Shown here: positions 1 through 9,865 of the stretch, in pieces
Layout of the letters: each line of letters starts with the position of its first letter
Numbering within the stretch: position 1 is the first letter of the stretch
DNA from: Gilliamella sp. Occ3-1
GTDB taxonomy: Bacteria > Pseudomonadota > Gammaproteobacteria > Enterobacterales > Orbaceae
Assembly: GCF_001690655.1 (NCBI RefSeq)
Contig: NZ_LZHQ01000015.1
Span: forward strand, 33,654-97,653
Length of the DNA stretch: 64,000 nucleotides
Reading direction: 5' to 3'
Made by a program: the position numbers and the translations under genes
Notes under the pieces: model-generated
The model's database searches: none
Seen by the model: the letters and a program-made list of their open reading frames with translations, nothing else
What the model was told of the DNA's origin: nothing

Positions 1-886
1 TATCGCCCGTTTTTTTAATTTTTTGTGTCGCAATTGTTTTAGCATGATAGTCGGCAACAGCGGCACAAGAAATAAAAATATTTGATTTTTTAGCGTGATT
101 CATTGCTTCATCGTACATCTGTTTAGCGCTTTTAACGTCAATTCGGTTGACATTATTCGGCGTATGTAAATGAACTGGTCCACTAATTAATGTGACATTG
201 GCACCCATTTGAGCAGCGGCGTTTGCAATTGCAAATCCCATTTTTCCTGAGCTGTAATTACTAATATAACGAACGGGATCGATTTCTTCGATTGTTGGTC
301 CTGCCGTAATGGTAATTGATATATCTGAAAGCACTGAGGTTGATTTAAAATAGTGGGTTATTTCTTCAACAATAGTGAGCGGCTCAAGCATACGTCCTGG
401 TCCAACATCACCGCAAGCTTGAAAACCACTGTCTGGACCTAAAATTAAGGTATTTCTTGACGCTAATACAGATAAATTATGTTGAGTTGCAGCGGCTTTA
501 TACATTTGTTGATTCATCGCCGGAGCAATAGCAATTGGCGAAGATGTTGCTAAACAAATTGTTGATAACAAATCATCGGCAATACCATTTGCCATTTTAG
601 CAATAATATTGGCGGTTGCAGGCGCAATTAATACTAAATCTGCCCATTTGGCAAGTTCAATATGGCTCATAGAAAGCTCGGCCGATGGATCAAAGAGATC
701 GCTAGAAACCTGATTGCCAGAAACAGCTTGAAGCGTCATTTTAGTGACAAAATGGCTAGCAGAATCAGTCAAAACAACACGCACTTGTGCGCCAGATTTT
801 TTTAAATGGCGAACAAGATCAGGACATTTATAAGCGGCAATGCCGCCAGTAATTCCTAATAAGATACGTTTACCTGTTAGACTCAT
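1..886 (-). CDS. coaBC: CoaBC, bifunctional phosphopantothenoylcysteine synthetase/decarboxylase (partial)
   Basis: This enzyme makes 4'-phosphopantetheine in coenzyme A synthesis. It first joins cysteine to phosphopantothenate (CoaB) and then decarboxylates the product (CoaC). The reading frame starts with ATG at 884-886 and runs off the left edge after about 295 codons, so the C-terminal part of CoaB is missing. Visible signatures are the N-terminal flavin-binding [10 protein letters not shown], the CoaC motif PAMNQQMY, the active-site cysteine in [13 protein letters not shown], and [14 protein letters not shown] at the start of CoaB. recN lies 51 bp upstream on the same strand. No internal damage is visible. 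Identity is secure. Confidence 0.95.
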   Translation of the reverse strand, partial: MSLTGKRILLGITGGIAAYKCPDLVRHLKKSGAQVRVVLTDSASHFVTKMTLQAVSGNQVSSDLFDPSAELSMSHIELAKWADLVLIAPATANIIAKMANGIADDLLSTICLATSSPIAIAPAMNQQMYKAAATQHNLSVLASRNTLILGPDSGFQACGDVGPGRMLEPLTIVEEITHYFKSTSVLSDISITITAGPTIEEIDPVRYISNYSSGKMGFAIANAAAQMGANVTLISGPVHLHTPNNVNRIDVKSAKQMYDEAMNHAKKSNIFISCAAVADYHAKTIATQKIKKTGD

Positions 887-937
887 AAGCCAGCTTCCTT
901 CCTACCAAAATGAAAGCGTTATATTACCACAATTAAG

Positions 938-2599
938 TTAGATAATAAGTAGCTCTTTCGCATTGGCTAATGTTGCGTCTGTAATTTTATCGCCGCCTAA
1001 TAATCTCGCTAACTCGTTTAATCGCCCATTTTCGTTTAATTTTTGCATATCTGTAGTGGTTTTTTTACCATTAGTTTGTTTACTAACAAAATAGTGTTGA
1101 TTAGCTTGTCCTGCAACTTGTGGTAAATGAGTAACGGTAATTACTTGAGTTGATTGTCCAAGCTGCCTTAATAGTTGCCCCACTTTTGCGGCAGTTGGAC
1201 CGCTGATCCCAACATCGATTTCATCAAAGATTAAAGCTGGCGTATCCATTTTTTGCGCAGTTAAAACTTGAATTGCCAAAGCAATACGCGATAATTCCCC
1301 ACCCGAAGCAACTTTAGCCAGAGGTTGGGGACTTTGTCCTACATTAGTACTAACTAAAAAAGTGACTTGATCAGCACCATCTTCATTTAATCGATTTTCG
1401 TCAAAAGAAATATCGATACTAAATTGTCCATTAGGCATAGATAATTCATGCATAATAGTGGTTACTTTTTTAGCTAATGTTTTGCTTATCGTTAACCTTT
1501 TTTGATGCAATTTTGTAGCAATTTCAACGGCGATTTGATGGTATTTATTAATATCATTTTTAAGTTGTTCACTTTGTTCATCTTGCTGATTAATTTGTTT
1601 AAATTCAGCTAACAAAGTTTGATGTAAATCTGGCAATTCTTCGGGCAAGACATGATGTTTACGCGCCAAAGCAATCTGTTTAGATAACCGCTGTTCTAGT
1701 TGCATGACTCGAGCAGGATCGAGTTCTAAACGTTCACTATAATGACGAAGCTCATCACTTGCTTCTTTAATTTGAATAGATGCCTCTTCCAACATGTTAT
1801 AAACATTATTTAACGCTGGATCGAGCGAGGTTAGTTCTTGAACACTATTTTTCACACTGCTTAGTAAATTACTGACGTTATAGTCGTCTGCCTCGTCTAA
1901 CAACATGACAGATTGCTGGCTTAGATTAATTAACTGTTCGCTATTAGATAACCGTTTGTACTCTTCATCAATTTGTTGAAACTCCCCTTCAATGGGCGAA
2001 AATTCATTAAGTTCTTTTAATTGATATTGCAAAAGTTGCATATGTGCATCACGCTCTTGCCTTGTTGTTTCGTATTGCTGGTAAGCCCGTGTTGCTTCTT
2101 TCCATTTCTTATAGGCTTGATGCATTTGAGCAAGTAGTGTTGGTTCATTCATATAATGATTTAACAACAACTGCTGATAATCACTGCGTAACAGGCGTTG
2201 ATGCTCATGTTGCCCATGAATTTGAATCAACATTTGCCCCAAATCTTTTAATTGCGAAATAGGAACAGCTCGACCATTAATAAATGCTTTAGAACGCCCA
2301 TCTTGATTAATCACTCGTCGCAAAATGCACTCATTGCCCTCATCAAGTTGATTTTCGCGTAACCAAGCAAAAGCCGCTGGCGTATCATCAAGCACAAAAC
2401 AAGCCGAAATATCAACACGATCAGCCCCATGCCGAATAGATGAAGCATCAGAACGATTACCTAAACATAATCCCAATGCATCAATAGCAATCGACTTCCC
2501 TGCTCCTGTTTCCCCCGTAATAGCGGTCATCCCAGTAGTAAAGTCGACAAGAAGTTGATCTACAATAGCAAAATTATTAATAGTTAGTTGAGTTATCAT
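938..2599 (-). CDS. recN: DNA repair protein RecN
   Basis: RecN is an SMC-like ATPase that acts at double-strand breaks with RecA. The 553-residue length matches the family. Walker A is GETGAGKS at residues 29-36. Long coiled-coil arms fill the middle, with many Q, E, L and K residues and heptad-like spacing from about 150 to 380. The ABC signature ([12 protein letters not shown]) and Walker B ([13 protein letters not shown]) follow near residues 435-475. The gene precedes coaBC on the same strand. I see no convincing LexA box in the 259 bp upstream, but degenerate sites would be hard to spot in such AT-rich DNA. Confidence 0.96.
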   Translation of the reverse strand: MITQLTINNFAIVDQLLVDFTTGMTAITGETGAGKSIAIDALGLCLGNRSDASSIRHGADRVDISACFVLDDTPAAFAWLRENQLDEGNECILRRVINQDGRSKAFINGRAVPISQLKDLGQMLIQIHGQHEHQRLLRSDYQQLLLNHYMNEPTLLAQMHQAYKKWKEATRAYQQYETTRQERDAHMQLLQYQLKELNEFSPIEGEFQQIDEEYKRLSNSEQLINLSQQSVMLLDEADDYNVSNLLSSVKNSVQELTSLDPALNNVYNMLEEASIQIKEASDELRHYSERLELDPARVMQLEQRLSKQIALARKHHVLPEELPDLHQTLLAEFKQINQQDEQSEQLKNDINKYHQIAVEIATKLHQKRLTISKTLAKKVTTIMHELSMPNGQFSIDISFDENRLNEDGADQVTFLVSTNVGQSPQPLAKVASGGELSRIALAIQVLTAQKMDTPALIFDEIDVGISGPTAAKVGQLLRQLGQSTQVITVTHLPQVAGQANQHYFVSKQTNGKKTTTDMQKLNENGRLNELARLLGGDKITDATLANAKELLII

Positions 2600-2858
2600 A
2601 ATAAATTAATACATAAGGCTAGTTATAATATTGGCAGTATAGCAGTAAAAATACTGTAAATAAATACAGGTTTGTGGTTTTTTGTTTTTTTGAGGGGGTT
2701 GTGTTGTAGATAAATGGTAAATAATTGACGGTTAATGGTAAAAAAACAATTTATGATTGAAAATTAAATCAATAGCTAATATTAAACCTTATAAAGGTTC
2801 TAATTTGATCAGCTAACTTACTATGATATATAAAGATATATTGAATAAATATTTAATA

Positions 2859-3527
2859 TTAGTTTTTTTCTTCTTGGCGGCGTAACTCCTCAATGAGTAA
2901 ATGTAAGTTTGAACTAGGATTAGTGCTTTTTCTATCTTTTGCTGTTTTCATAGATAGTTCTGCATTTCGTAATGCTATATCTAATTTACTTATAAGTCCA
3001 ATAATAATTTTGCTGTTATTTTTTGTATATTTAGGCTCATATTTTTTAAAATCGCTTATTACACACTTAGCTCTACTTTTATGTGATTTACTATTATAAG
3101 GTTTATCGGTATAGACATAATGCAATAAAAACCAATATTCAATACAAGGATCGGATAAAAACAGTTTAAATTTTTTGTTCTGTAATTTTTAGTTTAGACT
3201 ATTTATTTTATTTTTGGCTTGATTGTACGTTGGATGACTATCTCGATCAATAACACAAAAAACATGATCGTATTCATTATTTTCATTATATTTTTTATCT
3301 TCCTCATATTTTTGTTCAGCATAATTGATAATAGAAATAGGTGATGAGTCATTATCCTCAGGAATAATAATTTCATTTGTTACCCCTAATTTAAATTCAT
3401 TTTTAATACCATTCAAATAAATTCGTTCAGTTTTTCCTTCACAAACAATCAGGATTCTCTTATTTATAGCGCGGATACTTTTTTTTCGTGCTAGTTCTTT
3501 TTTTGTCTTAGGTTTTCTTTTTGCCAT
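2859..3527 (-). pseudogene. rloB: RloB-family protein broken by one in-frame stop
   Basis: Two open pieces lie in the same frame (start 3527, end 2859), separated only by a TAA at 3189-3191. Read through, they give about 222 residues, a normal RloB length. The N-terminal part has a TOPRIM-like acidic motif (ILIVCEGKTERIY, then CVIDRDSH). The C-terminal part has the typical PCIEYWFLLHY segment. RloB proteins (restriction-linked orf) usually follow an AAA ATPase (RloA) in defence islands, and here the ATPase remnant ends 3 bp upstream. The pairing resembles a split OLD-type nuclease (ATPase plus TOPRIM), which is my inference. A single nonsense change appears to be the only lesion, so the loss is recent or the stop is read through. 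Confidence 0.8.
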
Positions 3528-3530
3528 TTA

Positions 3531-4067
3531 TTAGTTTTCTTCTTTATCACTATACTCAAAAGATATATTAGGTACTGCTCTAAATCGGCCTGACAAATAA
3601 GCTTTTTCAAATTTCATATCTTTACGCATACGAAATTCTGCTAATGGATATAATTCACTTTCTTGTTTTTCATTTTTGTTAACAAACCAAACTTGATCTC
3701 GTCTTATTTCTGACAGCAATGAAACATCATGCGTTGTAAAAATAAGTTGAGCATTTGCTGTATTAATTTTAGAAGAATTAAACTGTTGAAGAATAAAATG
3801 CATAATTTGAGGATGTAAGCTACAATCTAATTCATCAATAAATATTACTCCGCCCTGTTTAAATGAACGTAAAAACATAGCTGATAACGAAAACATTCTT
3901 TGAGTTCCCTCTGATTCATCTTTTTCTAAATCGAAACAAACATTGTTTCCTGAATCAGTTTGATGTACTGTCAATATTTTATTGTTTTGGTCCCATGAAA
4001 TTAACTCTTTCAATTCAGCGGGCATATCATCAGGGAAACTTATAGTTGATTTTCCTTTTTCTAAAGA
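3531..4067 (-). pseudogene. rloA: RloA-like AAA ATPase, C-terminal remnant cut by an IS
   Basis: This is the C-terminal part of an ABC/OLD-type ATPase that would work with the downstream RloB. Visible are a signature-like segment (SEGTQRMFSL), Walker B (GGVIFIDELDCSLHP) and the switch histidine in TTHD. The frame stays open upstream of the first ATG (4025) to the IS border near 4068, reading LEKGKSTISFPDDM just before it. The Walker A half is absent. It is also not found beyond the other end of the IS, where a yagU-like gene follows, so the N-terminal half was deleted rather than merely displaced. The protein should be non-functional. Confidence 0.8.
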
Positions 4068-4140
4068 TGTAACTATCCCCTAAAATAGTACAGCAAAAAA
4101 GTAGAAAATTCTCTATGATAAAAGAAAAGGGGATTTAATT

Positions 4141-4396
4141 ATGAAAAAAATGACTGAACATCAAATCGTCGCTATTTCAAAAGAAGCTAAAGCGGGTATT
4201 CCTGTCAAGGAACTGTGCCGTAAATAGGGCATGATAATTCAACTTTTTATAAATGGAGGGAAAAATACGGCGGAATGGAAACTTCGGATATCAAACGCTT
4301 AAAGGAGCTGGAGGCTGAAAACCGCAAGCTTAAGCAGATGTTTGCCGAACTGAGCATAAAATCCCAGCTTCAGGAAGAAATCATAAAAAAGCTTTA
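4141..4396 (+). pseudogene. IS407-like orfA (helix-turn-helix), stop plus frameshift
   Basis: orfA of IS3-family elements binds the IS ends and supplies the N-terminal part of the fused transposase. The frame starts at ATG 4141 and reads through an HTH region (EHQIVAISKEAKAG...KELCRK) to a TAG at 4225-4227, where copy 2 has TAT. A base is also missing just after it, in the segment that reads GMGNSTFYKW in copy 2. The rest (KYGGMETSDIKRLKELEAE and a leucine-zipper-like tail) is recovered only by changing frame. Confidence 0.75.
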
Positions 4397-5208
4397 GTGC
4401 CAACAAAGGCACGTGAAACGTGGGCACAGCAATTACAACAAAATCATTCAGTTACTATTGCTATGAGTTGTGCCATTGTTGGCTTAAGCCGTTGTGCTTA
4501 CTATTATCAACCTAAGTTACTGGATGATTCAGTGATTATTTCGGTGTTGAATGCTATCACAGACCGGCATTTACGCTGGGGCTTTCCTAAATGTTTTTAT
4601 CGTATCAGAAAGCTCGGCTATAAATGGAATCATAAACGGGTATATCGGGTGTATTGTGAATTAAAGCTTAATCTCAGGATAAAGCGTAAACAGCGCATTC
4701 CTCCACGAAGCCCAGAAAGGCTATCAGCACCCAATAAACAAGGTGAATGTTTATGAGTGACAGTAGTCGTAATCAGCGTCGCTTTAGGACATTCAATGTG
4801 ATAAATGACTTTAATCGTGAGGCGTTAGGTATTGATATTGCAGTAAGCTTACCAGCAGGAAGGATTACCCGTTACTTAGATAAACTGGCCGAATATCATG
4901 GGTATCCATTAAAAATACGGGTCGATAATGGGCCAGAATTTACCGGAAAAACCTTTATAAACTGGGCTAAATCACATGATATAACCATTGATTATATCCA
5001 GCCCGGTAGCCCTTATCAAAATGGCTATATTGAACGATTTAATCGTACCTATCGTACTGAAGTACTCGATTTATATCTTTTTAACAACTTAGCACAAGCA
5101 AGGAGAATAACCGAAGAATGGTTAACGATTTATAATACCGAAAGACCGCATGAGGCATTAAATAACATGACACCGATTGAGTATAAAACACTAAAACAGG
5201 CAGCATGA
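4397..5208 (+). pseudogene. IS407-like orfB transposase, 13-bp deletion
   Basis: orfB is the DDE integrase-type catalytic part. It is split into two frames at about 4745-4756. Compared with the copy at 63430-64000, 13 bases are missing there. The deletion removes the segment coding WSMDF, which contains the first catalytic aspartate, and shifts the frame. The downstream part is otherwise well preserved, including RVDNGPEF (second D) and NGYIERFNRTYR (E). It ends with YKTLKQAA, as the intact copy does. Confidence 0.85.
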
Positions 5209-5335
5209 TTTTCTACGTGAGTTGTGTACTAAGTCTGGGATATTTACACCACCAACCCCACTTATTCCTCTTTTATCCCAAATTACACAGGAGTATAATT
5301 TATACACCTATTATTATAATTATGGAAAACCCAGT

Positions 5336-5887
5336 ATGTTTGGAAATAAAACAAATCGTCAAGTCATTATTTGGACAACAATCATTGGTGGTTTTATTAG
5401 TGCTTTAGTTAAGTGGGGATCCGAGGTTAATATGCCTCCTCGTGTCCCGGGTGAAATTTCGCCTCCAGCGGCACATATTGATGCATGGCTTGGTTGGTTA
5501 GGGATTGATTCTCATTCACTTGATTATATTTATCAAACAGCAACTGTTTCTGGTGCGGTAACGCTTTATCACTGGTTATTCAGTTTTGCTTTCGCCTTTG
5601 TTTATGTGGCTGGTGCATATTATTGCAACAAAATCCGACTATGGTATGGCGCAGTTTATGGCACGATTATTACTATCTCTATGCATGGTTTTTTAATTCC
5701 ATTACTTGGATTTCGTCATCCTGCTTATGATGCCGAAGGTACTGTTGGTTGGTTATGGAATTTAAATGGCTATGAACTTTGGAGCGAAATTTTGGGTCAT
5801 ATCTATTGGGGCGTTTCAATTGAAATTTGTATGATTGCCGTTCTTGCTCATTTTTCAAGACCTATTCGTGGCGAGTGGCGTCAATAA
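5336..5887 (+). CDS. yagU: YagU-like inner-membrane protein (DUF1440)
   Basis: This membrane protein of about 183 residues resembles E. coli YagU, which has been linked to acid resistance but has no defined biochemical role. Family features are the first helix ending ISALVKWGSEVNMPPR, two central hydrophobic stretches with HWLFSFAFAFVYVAG, and a C-terminal helix SEILGHIYWGVSIEI. A longer frame opens at 5222 inside the IS end, but the family N-terminus begins near MFGNKTNRQ, so I place the start at ATG 5336. The IS right border is only 87 bp upstream. The native promoter may therefore have been lost or replaced by IS sequence. Confidence 0.82.
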   Translation: MFGNKTNRQVIIWTTIIGGFISALVKWGSEVNMPPRVPGEISPPAAHIDAWLGWLGIDSHSLDYIYQTATVSGAVTLYHWLFSFAFAFVYVAGAYYCNKIRLWYGAVYGTIITISMHGFLIPLLGFRHPAYDAEGTVGWLWNLNGYELWSEILGHIYWGVSIEICMIAVLAHFSRPIRGEWRQ

Positions 5888-5911
5888 TTTAAGTTAAATC
5901 ACTTAATACTA

Positions 5912-5946
5912 AATCCTACTATTTAACTATAGTGGGATTTTTTATT
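5912..5946 (+). terminator. Rho-independent terminator after the yagU-like gene
   Basis: An 11-bp stem (AATCCTACTAT pairing with ATAGTGGGATT, one G-U pair) with a short loop is followed directly by a T run. Confidence 0.8.
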
Positions 5947-6060
5947 TTATCGGTTATAGTTAAAAACTATATTAACCAATAAAAAACTAGAATTATTCAA
6001 TATCTGTTTTTTTTGTTATCTTCTTTATCACTAAAGAAAGTCGATAAAAAGGAAATAAAA

Positions 6061-8334
6061 ATGAATACTGCTGTTATTGGATATCCTCGAGTTGGTAAGC
6101 TTCGTGAACTTAAATTTGCAACAGAAGCCTATTTTAAAGGTAATAAAACACAAGCTGAATTATTAAACGAAGCTAAAGCGCTACGAGCTGAGCATTTAAA
6201 ACAACAAGCGGCTCAAAAAATTGCCTTTATTTCATCTAATGATTTTTCATTCTATGATGCGGTGTTAGATACAGCGTGTTTACTTAATGTTATTCCAAAA
6301 CGTTACCAAGATTTAGGTTTACCTGAACTTGACCGTTATTTTGCGATGGCACGTGGTTATCAGGGTGAAAAAGGCGATGTGCGAGCACTCGCTATGAAAA
6401 AATGGTTTAACACCAATTACCACTATTTAGTACCTGAAATTGAAGATTCAGTACAAATTAAGTTAACAGGCACTAAACCTTTTGATGAATATCAAGAAGC
6501 GAAAGCGCTAGGTGTGCAAACCAAACCGGTTGTGGTTGGGCCGTTAACTTTTTTTAAATTAGCGCAGTATTTAGGTAAAAAACAGCTTGGTGATTTTAAA
6601 GCCGATATTATTAAAGCTTATCAAGAAATCATCCAAAAATTCACAACGCTTGGTGCTGAGTGGATCCAAATTGATGAACCCATTTTAGTCACTGACCTAA
6701 ATAAAGACGATATCGCTTTATTTACCGAACTTTATCAAGCGATTTTATCGGTAAAAGGACAAACTAAGATTGTTTTACAAACTTATTTTGGTGATGTACG
6801 TGATTGTTATAAAGAACTTGTCGCTTTACCTTTTGATGGTATTGGTCTTGATTTTGTTGAAGGTAAACAATCATTAGCTTTACTTGAAAACAATGGTTTC
6901 CCTGCCGATAAAGTCTTATTTGCTGGTGTGGTAAATGGAAAAAATATCTGGAAAAACAATTACCAAAAAACCTTAGCATTACTTGGTAAAATCAAACAAA
7001 AAGCCGCAAATATTGTAATCAATACTTCTTGTTCATTACTGCATGTTCCTTATACATTGCAAAATGAGACCAAATTAACTATTCAACAACGTGCTTATTT
7101 TGCTTTTGCACAAGAAAAGCTACAAGAGCTTGCTGAACTTGGTCAATTATTTAAGGATGCAAACGCTGAAAATAATGCCGCTTATAAAGCTAACCAAACA
7201 TTATTTACTCGTGAGCGTGAAGGCGCAAATCAAGCTGTACGCCAAAAAGTGGCCGCATTAAAAGATTCGGACTTTACTCGTTTACCTGAATTTTCAGTGC
7301 GTGAAGCAGCACAGAAAAAGGCCTTTAATTTGCCACTATTACCAACAACCACTATTGGATCATTCCCACAAACGCCTGATGTACGTTTAAATCGTGCTAA
7401 ATTCAAAAAAGGTGAAATTTGCCTGAACGAATATACTGAGTTTAATCAACAAAAAATTGCGCAGTGTATTAAATTACAAGAAGAAATTGGCATTGATGTG
7501 TTGGTTCATGGTGAATTTGAACGTAATGACATGGTCGAATATTTTGGTGAAAGCTTAAATGGCTTTGTGTTTACTGAAAAAGCATGGGTGCAATCTTATG
7601 GTACTCGTTGCGTTAAGCCACCAATTGTTTGGGGTGATATTTCACGCTCAAAACCGATTACTGTTGCATATTCAAAATATGCACAAAGCCTGACAGACAA
7701 ACCAGTTAAAGGTATGTTAACAGGACCTGTGACTATTCTAAATTGGTCGTTCCCACGAGAAGATATTTCTCAAAAAGAATCGGTATTCCAAATAGCATTA
7801 GCAATTGGTGATGAAGTATTAGATCTTGAAGCAGCGGGTATTAAGATCATTCAAATTGACGAAGCGGCATTAAAAGAAAAATTACCACTGCGTAAAGCAG
7901 ATTGGAACAGTGAATACCTTGATTGGGCGATCCCTGCGTTTAGATTGGTACATAGCAAAGTGCAAGCAGATACGCAAATTCATACTCATATGTGTTATAG
8001 CGAATTTGCTGACATTATTAAAGATATTGATGCAATGGACGCTGATGTTATTTCGTTCGAGGCTTCTCGCTCTAATTTGCAGTTGATTGACGTACTTAAT
8101 GCAAACAACTTCAAAACTGAAGTGGGACCAGGGGTTTATGACATCCATTCACCACGTGTACCACCAGTAGCCGAAATCAAAGCAACGATTGAAAAGTTAC
8201 TAGCGAAGATTGATAACCAAAAATTGTGGATCAACCCAGATTGCGGTTTAAAAACTCGTGGCGAAAAAGAAGTGGTTGAAAGCTTACAACATTTAGTACA
8301 AGCCACTTTAGAAGTAAGAAAAACACTGAACTAA
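6061..8334 (+). CDS. metE: Cobalamin-independent methionine synthase MetE
   Basis: MetE transfers the methyl group of 5-methyltetrahydropteroyl-triglutamate to homocysteine, the last step of methionine synthesis, without vitamin B12. The frame opens at 6013, but ATG 6061 follows a clear AAGGAAAT ribosome site and gives 757 residues (E. coli 753), starting with the family pattern [13 protein letters not shown]. Zinc ligands are visible in the C-terminal barrel: H and C in [11 protein letters not shown] in ISFEASRSN and C in [10 protein letters not shown]. metF follows 124 bp later on the same strand and makes the methyl donor, so the two form a functional pair. I see no clear MetJ box array upstream. 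Confidence 0.97.
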   Translation: MNTAVIGYPRVGKLRELKFATEAYFKGNKTQAELLNEAKALRAEHLKQQAAQKIAFISSNDFSFYDAVLDTACLLNVIPKRYQDLGLPELDRYFAMARGYQGEKGDVRALAMKKWFNTNYHYLVPEIEDSVQIKLTGTKPFDEYQEAKALGVQTKPVVVGPLTFFKLAQYLGKKQLGDFKADIIKAYQEIIQKFTTLGAEWIQIDEPILVTDLNKDDIALFTELYQAILSVKGQTKIVLQTYFGDVRDCYKELVALPFDGIGLDFVEGKQSLALLENNGFPADKVLFAGVVNGKNIWKNNYQKTLALLGKIKQKAANIVINTSCSLLHVPYTLQNETKLTIQQRAYFAFAQEKLQELAELGQLFKDANAENNAAYKANQTLFTREREGANQAVRQKVAALKDSDFTRLPEFSVREAAQKKAFNLPLLPTTTIGSFPQTPDVRLNRAKFKKGEICLNEYTEFNQQKIAQCIKLQEEIGIDVLVHGEFERNDMVEYFGESLNGFVFTEKAWVQSYGTRCVKPPIVWGDISRSKPITVAYSKYAQSLTDKPVKGMLTGPVTILNWSFPREDISQKESVFQIALAIGDEVLDLEAAGIKIIQIDEAALKEKLPLRKADWNSEYLDWAIPAFRLVHSKVQADTQIHTHMCYSEFADIIKDIDAMDADVISFEASRSNLQLIDVLNANNFKTEVGPGVYDIHSPRVPPVAEIKATIEKLLAKIDNQKLWINPDCGLKTRGEKEVVESLQHLVQATLEVRKTLN

Positions 8335-8397
8335 GTACTATTTTTACAAAGTCGTTGAGTTTTTTATTAACAAATCAGGCTTTGTTTAGCCTTACGT

Positions 8398-8423
8398 TTC
8401 CGCCGCCTATTTGGGCGGCGGAA
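8398..8423 (+). repeat. GC-rich perfect stem-loop between metE and metF
   Basis: A perfect 10-bp stem (TTCCGCCGCC / GGCGGCGGAA) with loop TATTTG, strikingly GC-rich for this genome. No T run follows it, so it is not a standard terminator. It lies 16 bp before the first start codon of the metF leader region. It could stabilise the metE 3' end, attenuate transcription, or control ribosome access to metF. Confidence 0.75.
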
Positions 8424-8438
8424 GTGTCAATAAAGGAA

Positions 8439-8462
8439 ATGAGTGACATAACCAATGGATGA
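8439..8462 (+). other. Possible seven-codon leader ORF coupled to metF
   Basis: A strong AAAGGAA ribosome site (8432-8438) sits directly before ATG AGT GAC ATA ACC AAT GGA TGA. Its stop overlaps the metF ATG at 8459 in ATGA style. The true metF starts (8459 or 8468) have weaker Shine-Dalgarno sequences. This fits translational coupling through a tiny peptide (MSDITNG). The peptide has no methionine codons beyond the start, so amino-acid-sensing attenuation is not obvious. Speculative. Confidence 0.35.
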
Positions 8463-9343
8463 AACAAATGAAAACAAATCTACTATTTAATAAAAAAACC
8501 GTATTCTCCTTTGAGGTTTTTCCCCCTAAAAAAACCTCACCTCTAGAAACAATTTATAGTACATTGCGTGAACTTGGTTATTTTAAACCTGATTTTATCA
8601 GTGTCACTTATGGTGCAGGTGGTAGCTTAAATGGTCAAACCACCATTGATATTGCCCACTCAGTCAAACACACTTATGGCATTGAAAGCGTCGCTCACTT
8701 GCCGGGGATCAATTTTGATAAAGCTGAAATGCAAAAAATCCTACACGATCTTAAATGTGCAGGAATTGATAATGTGCTCGCTTTGCGTGGTGACATTAGC
8801 CCGAATGTGCAACCTAAAGATGACTTTCGCTTTGCCAGCGAACTGGTGACATTCATTAAAGAAAACGGTGATTTTAACGTGATTGGTGCATGTTACCCAG
8901 AAGGACATCTTGAAGCAGCAACACTAAAACAAGATCTTATCCATTTAAAAGAAAAGGTCAATGCAGGTACCGATCAACTTATTTCACAGCTATTTTTTGA
9001 TAATGACTATTTTTATACATTTTTAGATAAAGCTCGCGATATTGGCATTAATGTTCCAATAGAAGCAGGCATCATGCCAGTGACCAATAAAAACCAAATT
9101 GAGCGTATGGTATCGATGTGTGGGGTGAATTTACCTAAAAAATTCAAACAAATGATGGAAAAATACGAACACCATCCAGAAGCATTTCGTGATGCCGGTA
9201 TTGCTTATGCAATTGATCAGATTGTTGATTTAGTTTCGCAAGATGTCGATGGCATTCACTTATACACCATGAACAATAGCTACATAGCAAGGCGCATTAG
9301 CGAAGCAGTATCAACATTGCTAGCAGTGCCAAAATCGCAATAG
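8459..9343 (+). CDS. metF: Methylenetetrahydrofolate reductase MetF
   Basis: This FAD enzyme reduces 5,10-methylene-THF to 5-methyl-THF for methionine synthesis. At 294 residues it is close to E. coli (296). Family features are VFSFEVFPPKK near the start (catalytic glutamate of the barrel), FISVTYGAGGS, NVLALRGD, and QLFFDNDYFYTFLDKARDIGI. The start could be ATG 8459, which overlaps the leader stop, or ATG 8468 with GGA 8 bp upstream. They differ by three residues. It lies downstream of metE with a GC-rich stem-loop between them. Confidence 0.95.
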   Translation: MKQMKTNLLFNKKTVFSFEVFPPKKTSPLETIYSTLRELGYFKPDFISVTYGAGGSLNGQTTIDIAHSVKHTYGIESVAHLPGINFDKAEMQKILHDLKCAGIDNVLALRGDISPNVQPKDDFRFASELVTFIKENGDFNVIGACYPEGHLEAATLKQDLIHLKEKVNAGTDQLISQLFFDNDYFYTFLDKARDIGINVPIEAGIMPVTNKNQIERMVSMCGVNLPKKFKQMMEKYEHHPEAFRDAGIAYAIDQIVDLVSQDVDGIHLYTMNNSYIARRISEAVSTLLAVPKSQ

Positions 9344-9424
9344 CGGTGGTATAAAAATAGTAATGGTATAAAGATAAAGTGTGATGTTTGGAGTACTGTG
9401 GAGTTGTTACGGACTAGCTAAAAT

Positions 9425-9501
<77 letters not shown>

Positions 9502-9865
9502 TCAAAGGAGTGGCTATATTATAGCATTAAAATAATAAAGCAATACCTATTTAGCTTAAACGCCACATTTTTAAACATTCTTGATTGAATATATATTATT
9601 TTCTTACATAAATAATAGTTACATGATATTTTTTGCTAGTTATTATGAATAAGATGATTATTTCTGCAATGAAAAGTTTAGTCATTGAATTTTTCATCTG
9701 CTCTTATTTTGAACGGATAGTTTTATTTTTATATTATTCCATTACAGTTAATTTATTTGCTTACTGTAAATAACACGAGAAATTTTGACATAATAGGTAG
9801 AGTTAGTTTTGAAGGGGATAAGATTGTTCTGTAAGCTAATACTTACAGAACAATGATAGTAAAAA
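9502..9865. other. Gene-free interval between tRNA-fMet and dacA
   Basis: AT-rich and without a convincing ORF. It should hold the tRNA promoter on the minus strand. The only clear structure is the inverted repeat at 9823-9854, annotated separately. Confidence 0.6.
9823..9854 (-). terminator. Perfect 13-bp inverted repeat downstream of dacA
   Basis: ATTGTTCTGTAAG and its exact complement are separated by six bases, 12 bp past the dacA stop. It probably ends the miaB-dacA transcript, but the sequence after the hairpin is not a T run on either strand. It may be a processing or stability element instead. Confidence 0.5.

Larger units (their letters stand above)
4068..5248 (+). mobile_element. 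IS3-family (IS407-like group) element, copy 1, dead
   Basis: This element is about 1.18 kb, bounded by imperfect inverted ends of the TGTAAATACCCC type (TGTAACTATCCCC on the left; TGTAAATATCCC read inward from the right). It carries orfA and orfB of an IS3-family transposase. The orfB core matches the copy at 63430-64000. No direct repeat flanks it (AAGA on the left, CCAC on the right), and the two flanks belong to unrelated genes. This suggests that an adjacent deletion or recombination between copies removed DNA. Both ORFs are broken, so it cannot move by itself. Confidence 0.85.

Noticed and set aside
2044..2262. Plus-strand ORF inside recN
   Set aside because: Antisense shadow of a highly conserved coding region. 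The same holds for the other antisense ORFs, for example inside metE, ybeZ, lpxB, groEL, asd and dppC.
5205..5408. 67-codon ORF across the IS right end
   Set aside because: It overlaps the IS end and the yagU-like gene in another frame and has no family resemblance or ribosome site.
5950..6060. MetJ boxes or an S-box/SAM riboswitch before metE
   Set aside because: No tandem AGACGTCT-like octamers and no riboswitch-like leader. Only a weak GGTTATAGT / ACTATATTAACC pairing is present.
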